Source: Microterricola gilva
GTDB lineage: Bacteria; Actinomycetota; Actinomycetes; Actinomycetales; Microbacteriaceae
Length of the DNA: 64,000 nt
Reading direction: 5' to 3'
Assembly: GCF_004217495.1 (NCBI RefSeq)
Contig: NZ_SHLC01000001.1
Coordinates: 868,001 to 932,000, forward strand
Part shown: one piece after another, positions 1 through 9,235 of the stretch
Layout of the letters: each line of letters opens with the position of its first letter
Numbering within the stretch: position 1 is the first letter of the stretch
Made by a program: the position numbers and the translations under genes
The notes under the pieces: generated by a model
The model's database searches: none
Told to the model about the DNA's origin: nothing
The model's input: the letters and a program-made list of their open reading frames with translations, nothing else

Positions 1-65
1 TGCCCGCACTGCGCGCGTTCACCAGAGGCGAACGGCAAAGGCGTCGCAGCATGCCACCGCTCGGT

Positions 66-71
66 TAGGCT
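66..71 (+). promoter_or_regulatory. -10-like box before ABC exporter operon
   Basis: TAGGCT fits the actinobacterial TANNNT -10 pattern and would give a leader of about 80 nt. A purine-rich ribosome binding site, GAGGAGA at 148-154, lies just before the ATG at 158 and decides that start. No clear -35 box is seen. Confidence 0.35.
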
Positions 72-157
72 CAACGGGTGATCGAGGGCGAGAACGATGG
101 CGATCGTGCCGTCGCGATCAACTGGCTCTCCGATCGCGCACGATTCTGAGGAGACTC

Positions 158-1891
158 ATGCTGCTTCCACTGGTCTGGCGCTACCTCAAGCCCTATCGCT
201 GGCTCCTCGTCGGCGTTGTGGTCTTCCAGCTCGCGCAATCGATCGCTTCGCTCTACCTGCCGACGCTGAACGCCGACATCATCGACCAGGGCGTCGCAAC
301 CGGCGACACCGCATACATCCTGTCGGCTGGCGCGTGGATGCTCGCCATCACGCTCGGCCAGGTCGTGTGCTCCATCATCGCCGTCTACTTCGGCGCGCGG
401 GCGGCGATGGCGCTCGGCCGAGACCTCCGCTCCGGCGTGTTCGAGAAGGTCGGCGAGTTCTCTGAGCGCGAGGTGGCGACCTTCGGCGCTCCCTCCCTGA
501 TCACGCGCTCAACCAACGACGTGCAGCAGGTGCAGATGCTCGTGCTGATGACGTGCACGATGATGGTCAGCGCGCCCATGCTCTGCATCGGCGGCATCAT
601 CATGGCCATGCAGCAGGACCTCGAGCTGTCCTGGCTGATCGCCGTTGCCGTACCCGTGCTGCTGATCGCCGTCGGACTCATCATCTGGCGGATGGTGCCG
701 CTGTTCCGCTCGATGCAGAAGCGCGTCGACCGGGTCAACACGGTGCTGCGCGAGCAGCTCACCGGCATCCGCGTCATCCGGGCCTTCGTGCGCGAACCGA
801 TCGAGACCGAGCGTTTCGCCACCGCGAACGCCGAGCTCACCGACACGGCGCTGCGCACCGGACGCCTGATGGCGCTCATGTTCCCCGTCGTCATGCTCGT
901 GCTCAACCTGTCGAGCATCGCCGTGCTCTGGTTCGGTGCGTTCCGCATCGAGGACGGCTCGATGCAGGTCGGAACGCTGACAGCTTTCCTCAGCTACCTG
1001 ATGCAGATTCTGATGGCCGTGATGATGGCGACGTTCATGGCCGTGATGATCCCGCGCGCAGCGGTCTGTGCCGACCGCATCCAGGAGGTGCTCAGCACCG
1101 AGCCGAGCGTGCGGCCGCCGAGCAACCCCGTCGTCACCCTGCACGGCATCGGCTCGATCGAGTTCGACGGCGTCTCCTTCTCGTACCCCGGCGCGGAGCA
1201 GCCCGTTCTCACCGGTCTCGACTTCCGCACGGCGCCAGGAACGACGACCGCCGTCATCGGCAGCACCGGTTCAGGCAAGACGACGCTGATCAACCTGCTG
1301 CCGCGGCTCTTCGATGCCACGGATGGGACCGTCAAGGTCGACGGCGTCGACGTGCGCGAGATCGACCCTGAGCTGCTCTGGGCCCACATCGGCCTGGTGC
1401 CGCAGAAGCCGTATCTGTTCTCCGGAACCGTTGCGAGCAATCTGCGCTACGGCAAGAGCGATGCAACAGACACCGAGCTCTGGCACGCCCTCGAGGTGGC
1501 CCAGGCGCGGGACTTCGTCGCGGCGATGCCCGGCGGCCTCGACGCCCCGATCAGCCAGGGCGGCACGAACGTCTCCGGCGGCCAGCGCCAACGTCTGGCC
1601 ATCGCCAGGGCGCTCGTGAAACGACCGGCGATCTACATCTTCGACGACTCGTTCTCGGCCCTCGACCTGACGACCGACGCGAATCTGCGGCGGGCGCTGC
1701 GCGCAGACATCGGCGATGCGACGCTCTTCATCGTCGCCCAGCGGGTGTCGACGATCATCGACGCCGACCAGATCCTCGTGCTCGAACACGGGGAGATCGT
1801 CGGACGGGGCAGTCATCACGAGCTGCTGGAGAGTTCGGAAACCTATGCGGAGATCGTGTCGTCGCAGCTCACCGCGGAGGAAGCAGCATGA
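158..1891 (+). CDS. ABC exporter half-transporter, degenerate NBD
   Basis: This is a type I ABC exporter half-transporter of 577 aa, with a six-helix membrane domain (about residues 15-300) fused to a nucleotide-binding domain. The Walker A motif GSTGSGKTT is near residue 367 and the signature VSGGQRQR near 472. The Walker B region reads IFDDSFSALD, so the catalytic Glu is replaced by Asp. The switch region reads VAQRVSTI, so the usual His is Gln. These two changes mark the degenerate partner of a heterodimeric exporter of the BmrCD/TM287-288 type (family knowledge). The downstream gene overlaps by 4 nt (ATGA) and should be its partner. The substrate cannot be read from sequence; drugs or lipids are typical for the family. 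Confidence 0.93.
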   Translation: MLLPLVWRYLKPYRWLLVGVVVFQLAQSIASLYLPTLNADIIDQGVATGDTAYILSAGAWMLAITLGQVVCSIIAVYFGARAAMALGRDLRSGVFEKVGEFSEREVATFGAPSLITRSTNDVQQVQMLVLMTCTMMVSAPMLCIGGIIMAMQQDLELSWLIAVAVPVLLIAVGLIIWRMVPLFRSMQKRVDRVNTVLREQLTGIRVIRAFVREPIETERFATANAELTDTALRTGRLMALMFPVVMLVLNLSSIAVLWFGAFRIEDGSMQVGTLTAFLSYLMQILMAVMMATFMAVMIPRAAVCADRIQEVLSTEPSVRPPSNPVVTLHGIGSIEFDGVSFSYPGAEQPVLTGLDFRTAPGTTTAVIGSTGSGKTTLINLLPRLFDATDGTVKVDGVDVREIDPELLWAHIGLVPQKPYLFSGTVASNLRYGKSDATDTELWHALEVAQARDFVAAMPGGLDAPISQGGTNVSGGQRQRLAIARALVKRPAIYIFDDSFSALDLTTDANLRRALRADIGDATLFIVAQRVSTIIDADQILVLEHGEIVGRGSHHELLESSETYAEIVSSQLTAEEAA

Positions 1892-3972
1892 GTACGACGG
1901 AAGACGCCGCGAACGAGACGAGCACGGGCAGCACCCCGACGCGACCGGCACCCCAGCGCGGCCCGATGGGCGGCCGGGGTCCGATGGGCGGTGGCGGTGC
2001 GCCCGTCGAGAAGCCGAAGAACTTCGGATCGTCGCTGAAGCGCCTGATGGGGCGGCTGCGCCCCGAGTCGTTCCAGATCATCTCGGTCACGATCCTCGCG
2101 GTCATCGGCGTGGTCTTCAGCGTGCTCGGCCCGAAACTGCTCGGCGAGGGAACGAACATCATCTTCTCCGGTGCCATCTCCGCGCAGATGCCGGCCGGCG
2201 CCACCAAGGCGGAGGTGATCGCCGGGCTGCGCGCATCCGGGCAGGATCAGCTCGCCGACATGATCGCGCCGATGCAGCTGACACCGGGTGAGGGCATCGA
2301 CTTCGCGGCCCTGGGCTCCGTGCTGCTCGGCGTGCTCGCACTGTACGTGCTGGCATCCGTCTTCATGTGGTTGCAGGGCTTCGTGCTGAACGGCAGCGTG
2401 CAGCGCACGATCTACCGCCTGCGCGAGGACATCGAGACGAAACTGAACGCGCTGCCGCTGAGCTACTTCGACAAGATGCAGCGAGGTGAGCTGCTCAGCC
2501 GCGTGACGAACGACATCGACAACGTGTCGCAGAGCCTGCAGCAGACGCTGAGCCAGGCGCTGACCTCGATCCTCACGGTGATCGGCGTCGTGATCATGAT
2601 GTTCAGCATCTCACCGGTGCTCGCCGGGGTCGCGCTCGTCACGATCCCGCTGACCGTGCTGATCACGGTGATCATCGGCAAGCGGTCGCAGAAGCTCTTC
2701 GTCTCGCAATGGAAGCACACGGGGGAGTTGAACGCGCGCATCGAGGAGACGTTCACCGGGCACTCGCTGGTCAAGGTGTTCGGCAGGCAGAAGGAGACGA
2801 ACGCCGAGTTCACCGCCAAGAACGAGCAGCTCTACGGGGCGAGCTTCGGCGCCCAGTTCGTCTCCGGAATCATCATGCCGGCCATGATGTTCGTCGGAAA
2901 CCTGGTCTACGTCGCCATCGCCGTGATCGGCGGACTCATGGTGGCGAGCGGGCAGATGCTCCTCGGCGACGTGCAGGCCTTCATCCAGTACTCGCGGCAG
3001 TTCACGCAGCCGCTCAGCCAGCTCGGTTCGATGGCGAACCTGCTGCAGTCCGGCGTCGCCTCGGCCGAACGGGTGTTCGAGCTGCTCGACGCCGACGAGC
3101 AGTCCTCGGATGCCGCGGCCCCGGCATCCGCGCCGCTGAAGGCCGACGGTGGCAGCGGTCGTCTCGTCTTCGACGACGTCACCTTCCGCTACACGGAGGA
3201 CAAGCCGCTGATCGAGCACCTCAACCTCGTTGCGGAGCCGGGTCACACGATCGCGATCGTGGGGCCGACCGGGGCGGGCAAGACGACCCTGGTCAACCTG
3301 ATCATGCGCTTCTACGAGCTGAACTCCGGCCGCATCACGCTGGACGGCGTCGACATCGCCACGATGACGCGCGCCGACCTCCGCGGGCGAATGGGCATGG
3401 TGCTGCAGGACACCTGGCTGTTCGGCGGAACGATCCGTGACAACATCGCGTACGGCCGCTCCGATGCGACAGAGGAGGAGATCCTGGCCGCGGCGAGGGC
3501 CACCTATGTCGACCGCTTCGTGCGCTCGCTGCCAGAGGGCTACGACACGGTGCTCGACGATGAGGCAGGCAACATCAGCGCAGGCGAGAAGCAGCTGATC
3601 ACGATTGCGCGCGCCTTCCTCGCCCAGCCGAGCGTGCTGATCCTCGACGAGGCGACGAGCTCCGTCGACACCCGTACTGAGTTGCTCGTGCAGAAGGCGA
3701 TGAGCGCGTTGCGGAGCGACAGGACGAGCTTCGTGATCGCGCACCGCCTGTCGACGATCCGCGATGCCGACCTCATCGTCGTGATGGAGAACGGGCACAT
3801 CGTCGAGCAGGGCACCCACAGCGCGCTGCTCGTGCAGGGCGGCGCTTACTACCGTCTCTACAACGCCCAGTTCGAGGCACCGGCGATCGAGGACGCCGAG
3901 CTGCACGCGGTGGAGGCGCTGCTCGAACGGGGCGCGGAGCCTGCGGCGGACACCGAGGAGGGCGCGGCCTGA
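1888..3972 (+). CDS. ABC exporter half-transporter, catalytic NBD
   Basis: This is the 694-aa partner of the preceding half-transporter. An N-terminal cytoplasmic extension of about 60 residues carries a duplicated GPMGG motif, and a soluble insert of about 40 residues follows the first membrane helix. Walker A GPTGAGKTT is near residue 459. Walker B VLILDEATSSVD has the catalytic Glu, and the switch His is present (VIAHRLSTI). The signature reads ISAGEKQL instead of LSGGQ. With the upstream subunit this predicts one working ATP site (this Walker B plus the partner's SGGQ) and one degenerate site. The genes overlap by ATGA, which implies translational coupling. Confidence 0.93.
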   Translation: MSTTEDAANETSTGSTPTRPAPQRGPMGGRGPMGGGGAPVEKPKNFGSSLKRLMGRLRPESFQIISVTILAVIGVVFSVLGPKLLGEGTNIIFSGAISAQMPAGATKAEVIAGLRASGQDQLADMIAPMQLTPGEGIDFAALGSVLLGVLALYVLASVFMWLQGFVLNGSVQRTIYRLREDIETKLNALPLSYFDKMQRGELLSRVTNDIDNVSQSLQQTLSQALTSILTVIGVVIMMFSISPVLAGVALVTIPLTVLITVIIGKRSQKLFVSQWKHTGELNARIEETFTGHSLVKVFGRQKETNAEFTAKNEQLYGASFGAQFVSGIIMPAMMFVGNLVYVAIAVIGGLMVASGQMLLGDVQAFIQYSRQFTQPLSQLGSMANLLQSGVASAERVFELLDADEQSSDAAAPASAPLKADGGSGRLVFDDVTFRYTEDKPLIEHLNLVAEPGHTIAIVGPTGAGKTTLVNLIMRFYELNSGRITLDGVDIATMTRADLRGRMGMVLQDTWLFGGTIRDNIAYGRSDATEEEILAAARATYVDRFVRSLPEGYDTVLDDEAGNISAGEKQLITIARAFLAQPSVLILDEATSSVDTRTELLVQKAMSALRSDRTSFVIAHRLSTIRDADLIVVMENGHIVEQGTHSALLVQGGAYYRLYNAQFEAPAIEDAELHAVEALLERGAEPAADTEEGAA

Positions 3973-3981
3973 CGCGGGGCG

Positions 3982-4008
3982 CCCGCGGCCCTGGAACGCC
4001 GCCGCGGG
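3982..4008 (+). terminator. Hairpin after ABC exporter operon
   Basis: CCCGCGGC and GCCGCGGG form a perfect 8-bp stem with an 11-nt loop, 10 nt after the stop codon. There is no U tract, so termination is only a suggestion. Confidence 0.35.
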
Positions 4009-4101
4009 TGTCTCGCTGCGGCCTCTCCTGCACAGGGGCGGGCGGCGGGATGATTGTGCACAGCCGGCCATCCCGGCCAGAAGCGGAGTCGCGCTGCGGC
4101 G

Positions 4102-4107
4102 CAGACT
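4102..4107 (+). promoter_or_regulatory. Possible leaderless -10 box before DUF4192 gene
   Basis: CAGACT lies exactly 6 nt before the ATG at 4114. This is the spacing of the TANNNT boxes elsewhere in the window, but the first base is C instead of T. Confidence 0.35.
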
Positions 4108-4113
4108 CTCCGC

Positions 4114-5355
4114 ATGACCACAATCATCACGGCACGAGACGGACAGGACCTCCTCGCCCTCGTGCCGGAGTTGGCCGGATTCCGGCCCGTCGAGAGCCTC
4201 GTGCTCGTCGCGTTCCGCGGCAAACGCAGCTGCGGCGCTTTGCGGGCGGACCTGCCACACAGCTCAGATGCCGACGTGTTGAGCGCGGTGGCATCGTCGC
4301 TGATCGGGCTGCTCTGCAAGATCCCTGAGGCGGATGCCGTCGTGCCGCTTGTGTACACCTCTGCCCGCTTCGACGCCGGCAACGTTCCGCCGCACGGCGA
4401 GGCGATGAACGCGGTCATCTTCCACGCCGAGGAGTCGGGATTCCTCGTGCGGGACGCGCTCTGCGTCGCGGCGGACGGCTGGGCCTCGTACCTCGACACG
4501 GCCGTGCCTCCGGGCGGGCATGCGCTGGCACTCATCGCGGAGTCCACGGTCACCGCGCAGCTGGCGGCCGAACGACCGCCTGGGGCGCCAGCCGACCGGG
4601 CGATGCACGACCAACGCGGACCCGATCCGCGCCGTACGGCCGATCTCGTCACCCGGCAGCGGATGGGGCGGCTGATCAACCGGTTCCGGGCGATGGCGAG
4701 CGACCCGGCAGCGCTCGGCGAGCCGTCGGCCGAGCTCGCCGCGCTCCTGGGGCTTCCAGCCGTCGCCGAGATGAGCGTCAACTGCCCCGCCGAGACGGTG
4801 AGCGAACTGGACGCGGCAGCCCTGCTCTTCGCCATGCAGGGCCCGCCGGCCCGGGACATGTTGCTGATCCACTGGGCGTTCGGAGTCGAGGCCGGCGCGA
4901 GAGCCGAGCGTGAGAATCTCCGATTCGCGGCAGGCGAACCCGGGGCGGGGCGAGAGAGCGCTGCACTGTTCTGGGGTGAGGGGCCACGGCCAGATCCGGA
5001 ACGGATCGAGGCGGCGATCGAGTTGCTCCTCGAACTCGTTGCCAGGGCTCCGCGGCGCTGCAAGCCGCCGGCGCTCAGCATGCTGGCCTGGCTCAACTGG
5101 GCGCTCGGGCGCAGCAGTCGGGCGGCCGTGTTCATCGAGATGGCGCTGGCAATTGACCCCGGCTACGGCTTGGCCGAGATCCTCGAGACGATGCTCTCGA
5201 TCGGCCGCCTGCCGGAGTGGGCCTTCGCCGTGCCGGTGGCGGCCGCATCGGCGGCACGGCACGATGGCCGCACCGCCGAGACCTCGGTCAGGAGTTCGGC
5301 TGGTCGAAGCGCGCGCCGCGCGGGTCGGCGGGCAGCACAGCGAGGACGAGGATGA
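4114..5355 (+). CDS. DUF4192 domain-containing protein
   Basis: The 413-aa protein begins MTTIITARDGQDLLAL followed by VPELAGFRPVESLVLV, the typical N-terminus of actinobacterial DUF4192 proteins, whose function is unknown. The body is Ala/Arg-rich with no signal peptide and no membrane helix. The C-terminal part contains a TPR-like stretch (SMLAWLNWALGRSSRA, then IDPGYGLAEILETML). An in-frame TTG at 4054 would add 20 residues of low-quality sequence; the ATG is preferred because it fits the family start and lies 6 nt from a -10-like box. The last 68 bp overlap the convergent DUF805 gene, so the basic C-terminal tail may not be under strong selection. Confidence 0.85.
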   Translation: MTTIITARDGQDLLALVPELAGFRPVESLVLVAFRGKRSCGALRADLPHSSDADVLSAVASSLIGLLCKIPEADAVVPLVYTSARFDAGNVPPHGEAMNAVIFHAEESGFLVRDALCVAADGWASYLDTAVPPGGHALALIAESTVTAQLAAERPPGAPADRAMHDQRGPDPRRTADLVTRQRMGRLINRFRAMASDPAALGEPSAELAALLGLPAVAEMSVNCPAETVSELDAAALLFAMQGPPARDMLLIHWAFGVEAGARAERENLRFAAGEPGAGRESAALFWGEGPRPDPERIEAAIELLLELVARAPRRCKPPALSMLAWLNWALGRSSRAAVFIEMALAIDPGYGLAEILETMLSIGRLPEWAFAVPVAAASAARHDGRTAETSVRSSAGRSARRAGRRAAQRGRG

Positions 5356-5791
5356 TGAGCGATCCGATCGACGGGATCAGGTTGAGCAGGTACATCCAGC
5401 CGCTCTGGTTGATGTCGTGCAGGCGGCGGACGCCGAGCGAGATGCTCGGAATCACCGTGGCGATGTACCAGATGCCGAGGAGCCCGAAGCCGAGGCCGAA
5501 CAGCGGGCCGGGGGTTGACGCGCCGGTCGTCGTGTCGATGGTCGACCCGGAGAGAGCGAGGAAGAGGGTGAGCAGCCCGAGGACCGTGGTGATGAGCACC
5601 TGGACGAGCACCCACTTCCAGTACTCGCTGCGGCTGGCGCGGCCGGCGAAGGTCGCGTACTTCTTCCAGAAGCGGGTGAATGCAGCGGAGAACGGCGCGT
5701 TGTAGTACGGCGCCCAGAGCGGCGGAACGCCGGCGGTCTGCGGCTCGGCCGGGATGTAGGGGGTGGGCGCACTGGGCGCTGGCGTAGTCAT
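5288..5791 (-). CDS. DUF805 family membrane protein
   Basis: This 167-aa protein has a Pro-rich N-terminus and then the DUF805 hallmark FAGRASRSEYWKWVL near residue 50. Three or four hydrophobic helices follow (for example VLITTVLGLLTLFLAL), with the conserved SLGVRRLHDINQSGWMYLL segment near residue 125. DUF805 proteins are small inner-membrane proteins of unknown role. The gene converges with and overlaps the DUF4192 gene. A TACACT box 7 nt upstream of the ATG suggests a leaderless transcript. Confidence 0.9.
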   Translation of the reverse strand: MTTPAPSAPTPYIPAEPQTAGVPPLWAPYYNAPFSAAFTRFWKKYATFAGRASRSEYWKWVLVQVLITTVLGLLTLFLALSGSTIDTTTGASTPGPLFGLGFGLLGIWYIATVIPSISLGVRRLHDINQSGWMYLLNLIPSIGSLIILVLAVLPADPRGARFDQPNS

Positions 5792-5798
5792 GATTGCG

Positions 5799-5804
5799 AG
5801 TGTA
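5799..5804 (-). promoter_or_regulatory. Leaderless-type -10 box (DUF805 gene)
   Basis: TACACT on the minus strand is 7 nt upstream of the ATG at 5791, which would put the transcription start on or next to the start codon. Confidence 0.5.
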
Positions 5805-5864
5805 GGGGCTGAGCGGCCCCGAACGGGGGAGGCCTGCGCACAAATGGGCGATCGGCGCCGAGCC

Positions 5865-7307
5865 TCAGTGCCCGAGTAGTGGGCCCATCAGCTTCGCGGC
5901 GACCGACGGTCGCTTGGTCAGCCGCTCCTCTGAATCGGCGAGACCGGTGGCGAGCAGGCCGAGATTCGCGCCGACGAAACGCAGCGGCTCCGGTTCCCAC
6001 TGCGGAGAACGGTGGTTGACCCACGGCAGCTCGGTGAGTGGGCTGTGCTCATCCCGGATCAGCGCGCTGAGCGTGCGCCCGGCGAGGTTCGTCGTGCTGA
6101 GCCCGTCGCCGACGTAGCCGCCCGCGAGGGCGACCCCGGTCTTCGGGTTGAAGCTCGCCGTCGCTCGCCAATCGCGGTTCACCCCGAGAGCGCCACCCCA
6201 CCGGTGCGTGATGGCGGCATCCGCGACGGCGGGGAAGAGGTCGACGAGCGCCTTTCGCAGGTGGGAGAAGACGCGGGGGTCGCGATCGTACTCCGGCCGG
6301 ATCGCGCTGCCCCAGTGGTAGCGGGCTCCGCGGCCACCGAAGGCGATGCGGTTGTCTGCGGTGCGCTGCCCGTAGACGATGAGGTGCCGGTAGTCGCCGA
6401 AGGTCTGCCCGTGTTCGATGCCGATCTCGCGCCACAGCTCATCGCTGAGCGGCTCCGTGGCGATCATGAGGGAGTAGAGCGGGAGGATGTGCCTGCCGAC
6501 TCGCGGCAGCGACGCCCCGTAGCCCTCGACGGCGATGACGATGTGCGTTGCGGAGACGGCCCCATCGATGACGTCGCCGTCCGGCCCCTGGCTGCGGAAG
6601 CGCACCCGCCTGGCGAACCAGTTGGTGACCTCGGTGTTCTCGAAGATGTGCACGCCGAGCCCCTCGACCACATCGGCCAGGCCACGCACCAGCTTGGCCG
6701 GCTGGAGTCTGGCGCACGCCGGGTCGAAGACGGCGCCGAGAGCCGGGCCGGAGCCGACGCCGGTCACGCCGAAGCGCCCGGCCACCTCCTCGCCGCCCCA
6801 GAGTTCCAACTCGTCAACACCGAACTCGGCCGCCTCGGCCACATCGGCGGATGCCGCGGCGAACTGCGGTTCGTTGCGCGCGAAGGTGACGGTGCCGCCG
6901 CGCACGAAGTCGCAGTCGATCCCCTCGTCGTTTGTGACGCGGCTGACCTCGTCGACGGTGTCGATCATCGCCTTCCGCATGGCGATGGCCGCATCGCGGC
7001 CGTGCGTGCGTTCCAGCGACGCCGCAGAGCTCGGGAACAGTGCGGAGCACCAGCCGCCGTTGCGGCCAGATGCCCCGAATCCGGCGAAATGCTTCTCGAG
7101 CACGGCGATGTTGAGACTCGGGTCAGCTTTGGCCAGGTAGTAGGCGGTCCAGAGTCCGGTGAGCCCGCCGCCGACGATGCACACGTCGAAGCGCGCGTTG
7201 CGGGCGAGGGCAGGGCGCGGGCGCAGGTCATCCGCACCGCTCTCCAGCAGCGCGTCGAACCAGAAGCTCAGCGGCTGGGCCGCGTCGAGCCTCAGAGCCG
7301 CGACCAT
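5865..7307 (-). CDS. FAD-dependent oxidoreductase (DAO family, amine oxidation)
   Basis: This 480-aa protein belongs to the FAD-binding D-amino-acid oxidase (DAO) family. The dinucleotide-binding motif VGGGLTGLWTAYYLAK is near residue 45, followed by VLEKHFAGFGASGRNGGW, in which SGRNGG is typical of gamma-glutamylputrescine oxidase (PuuB/OrdL)-like enzymes. The C-terminal FAD motif GYVGDGLSTTNLAGR is near residue 400. The gene overlaps the upstream aminotransferase by 16 nt, so the two are co-translated. With the Lrp regulator and the aldehyde dehydrogenase remnant this points to oxidation of an amine or modified amino acid, such as putrescine derivatives. The exact substrate is inferred only from context. 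Confidence 0.85.
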   Translation of the reverse strand: MVAALRLDAAQPLSFWFDALLESGADDLRPRPALARNARFDVCIVGGGLTGLWTAYYLAKADPSLNIAVLEKHFAGFGASGRNGGWCSALFPSSAASLERTHGRDAAIAMRKAMIDTVDEVSRVTNDEGIDCDFVRGGTVTFARNEPQFAAASADVAEAAEFGVDELELWGGEEVAGRFGVTGVGSGPALGAVFDPACARLQPAKLVRGLADVVEGLGVHIFENTEVTNWFARRVRFRSQGPDGDVIDGAVSATHIVIAVEGYGASLPRVGRHILPLYSLMIATEPLSDELWREIGIEHGQTFGDYRHLIVYGQRTADNRIAFGGRGARYHWGSAIRPEYDRDPRVFSHLRKALVDLFPAVADAAITHRWGGALGVNRDWRATASFNPKTGVALAGGYVGDGLSTTNLAGRTLSALIRDEHSPLTELPWVNHRSPQWEPEPLRFVGANLGLLATGLADSEERLTKRPSVAAKLMGPLLGH

Positions 7308-8689
7308 GCCTCGCTCAGAACACCACGCAGGATGTCGGTGATCTCGGTGAACTCCGCTGGGCCGATGGTGAGCGGTGGGGCGAGTTGCACGACGGGGTCG
7401 CCGCGGTCGTCGGCCCGGCAGTAGAGGCCCGCGTCGTAGAGGCCCTTCGAGAGGAAGCCGCGGAGCAGTCGCTCCGACTCCTCATCGTTGAACGTCTCGC
7501 GGGTGGCCTTGTCCTTGACCAGTTCGATGCCGAAGAAGTAGCCGTCGCCGCGCACATCGCCGACGATGGGCAGATCCAGCAGCGTCTCCAGCGACGCCCG
7601 GAACAGCGGGGAGTTCTCCCGCACGTTCTCGTTGAGCTTCTCCTCCTCGAAGATGTCGAGGTTCTCCAGTGCCACGGCGGCCGAAACGGGGTGCCCGCCG
7701 AAGGTGTAGCCGTGGTAGAACGTCGTGTCGCCCTTCGAGAACGGCTCGTAGACCTTGTCGCTCACGATCGTCGCGCCGATCGGCGAGTAGCCGCTCGTCA
7801 TGCCCTTGGCGCAGGTGATCATGTCGGGAACGTAGCCGTACTGATCGCAGGCGAACATGTGTCCGATCCGGCCGAACGCGCAGATCACCTCGTCGCTGAC
7901 GAGGAGCACGTCGTACTTGTCGCAGATCTCGCGCACACGCTGGAAGTAGCCGGGAGGGGGCGGGAAGCAGCCGCCCGAGTTCTGCACGGGCTCCAGGAAC
8001 ACGGCCGCAACGGTCTCCGGGCCCTCGAACTGGATCATCTCCTCGATGCGGTTCGCCGCCCAGACACCGAACTGCTCGAGGTCCGCGGTCGGCGCCCCGA
8101 CCTCTGCCGCGCGGTAGAAGTTCGTGTTCGGAACGCGGAAACCACCGGGGGTGAGTGGCTCGAACATCTCCTTCATTGCCGGGATGCCGGTGATCGCCAG
8201 CGCACCCTGCGGCGTGCCGTGGTACGCGACCGCACGGGAGATGACCTTGTGCTTGGTCGGGCGCCCCTGCAGCTTCCAGTACTGCTTGGCGAGCTTGAAG
8301 GCCGTCTCGACGGCCTCGCCGCCACCGGTGGAGAAGAACACGCGGTTGAGGTCGCCTGGCGCGTAGTCGGCCAGGCGGTCGGCCAGCTCGATCGCGGAGG
8401 GGTGCGCGTACGACCAGATCGGGAAGAACGCGAGCTCCTCCGCCTGTTTGGCCGCGGTCTCGGCCAGGCGCTTGCGCCCGTGGCCCGCGTTCACTACGAA
8501 GAGACCGGAGAGCCCGTCGATGTACTTCCGGCCGCGCGAATCCCAGATGTGGTGGCCGTCGCCCTTCGTGATGATGGGCACACCGCCGTTCGCCATGCTC
8601 GACTGGCGCGTGAAGTGCATCCAGAGGTGGTCCTTGGCCTTCTGCTGCAGCGATTCTTCGCTGAGCTGTGCGCGAGGTGAGTTGCTCAT
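7292..8689 (-). CDS. Class III omega-aminotransferase
   Basis: This 465-aa PLP-dependent enzyme belongs to the class III (ornithine/omega-amino acid) aminotransferases. The PLP Asp lies in SDEVICAFGRIG and the Schiff-base Lys in TCAKGMTSGYSPIGA, around residue 285-300. The N-terminal block HLWMHFTRQSSM and the length match omega-amino-acid or putrescine:pyruvate aminotransferases. It lies 3 nt after the Lrp-family regulator gene and overlaps the FAD oxidoreductase, so the three form one operon. The likely role is deamination of putrescine, GABA or beta-alanine to the semialdehyde, which would need an aldehyde dehydrogenase; the adjacent candidate survives only as a fragment. Confidence 0.88.
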   Translation of the reverse strand: MSNSPRAQLSEESLQQKAKDHLWMHFTRQSSMANGGVPIITKGDGHHIWDSRGRKYIDGLSGLFVVNAGHGRKRLAETAAKQAEELAFFPIWSYAHPSAIELADRLADYAPGDLNRVFFSTGGGEAVETAFKLAKQYWKLQGRPTKHKVISRAVAYHGTPQGALAITGIPAMKEMFEPLTPGGFRVPNTNFYRAAEVGAPTADLEQFGVWAANRIEEMIQFEGPETVAAVFLEPVQNSGGCFPPPPGYFQRVREICDKYDVLLVSDEVICAFGRIGHMFACDQYGYVPDMITCAKGMTSGYSPIGATIVSDKVYEPFSKGDTTFYHGYTFGGHPVSAAVALENLDIFEEEKLNENVRENSPLFRASLETLLDLPIVGDVRGDGYFFGIELVKDKATRETFNDEESERLLRGFLSKGLYDAGLYCRADDRGDPVVQLAPPLTIGPAEFTEITDILRGVLSEAWSRL

Positions 8690-8692
8690 GAT

Positions 8693-9175
8693 TTACCGCG
8701 TTCCCCAGTTGTACAACTGCTTGTGAAGTCGGAGATAGACGAATGTCTCGGTGCTGGTCACACCGTCGAGCGTGCGAATCTGTGTGTTCAGGAGCGTGAT
8801 CAGCTCCTCATCGTCCTCGCAGACGACCTCGACCAGGAGGTCGAAGCTGCCAGCCGTGAGGACGACGTAGTCAACGGCGGGAATCGCGGCGACGGCATCG
8901 GCAAGCGCGCGGGTGTCGCCGCTCGCCCGGATGCCGATCATCGCCTGGCGGTAGAAGCCCAGTTGCATCGGATCGGTCACGGCGACGACCTGCATCGCGC
9001 CGGCATCCGTCAGCTTCTGCACCCGTTGCCGCACGGCCGCCTCACTGAGACCGACGGCTTTTCCGATTTCGGCATAGCTGCGCCGGCCATCGACCTGCAG
9101 CTGTTCGATGATGGCTTTCGACACATCGTCCAACTGCACGGGCTTGACCGGAGCAGCGCGACCCAGCGTGTTCAT
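8693..9175 (-). CDS. Lrp/AsnC family transcriptional regulator
   Basis: This 160-aa protein has the Lrp/AsnC layout. The N-terminal helix-turn-helix covers about residues 17-65 (DDVSKAIIEQLQVDGRRSY, then AEIGKAVGLSEAAVRQRVQKL). A C-terminal RAM effector-binding domain follows (AIPAVDYVVLTAGSFDLLVEV). It heads the aminotransferase/oxidoreductase operon and probably senses the amino acid or amine being degraded, with autoregulation likely (inference). Upstream are a CAGAAT box 6 nt from the ATG and an AT-rich inverted repeat at 9236-9256 that could be its operator. Confidence 0.92.
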   Translation of the reverse strand: MNTLGRAAPVKPVQLDDVSKAIIEQLQVDGRRSYAEIGKAVGLSEAAVRQRVQKLTDAGAMQVVAVTDPMQLGFYRQAMIGIRASGDTRALADAVAAIPAVDYVVLTAGSFDLLVEVVCEDDEELITLLNTQIRTLDGVTSTETFVYLRLHKQLYNWGTR

Positions 9176-9181
9176 GGCTTG

Positions 9182-9187
9182 ATTCTG
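9182..9187 (-). promoter_or_regulatory. Leaderless-type -10 box (Lrp operon)
   Basis: CAGAAT on the minus strand is 6 nt upstream of the ATG at 9175. The same hexamer with the same spacing precedes the aminopeptidase P gene at 37220. Confidence 0.4.
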
Positions 9188-9235
9188 TCAGCGGGATGAC
9201 GCTTGGGCAAGGGATTCCGTGGCTCTCAGTCGATT

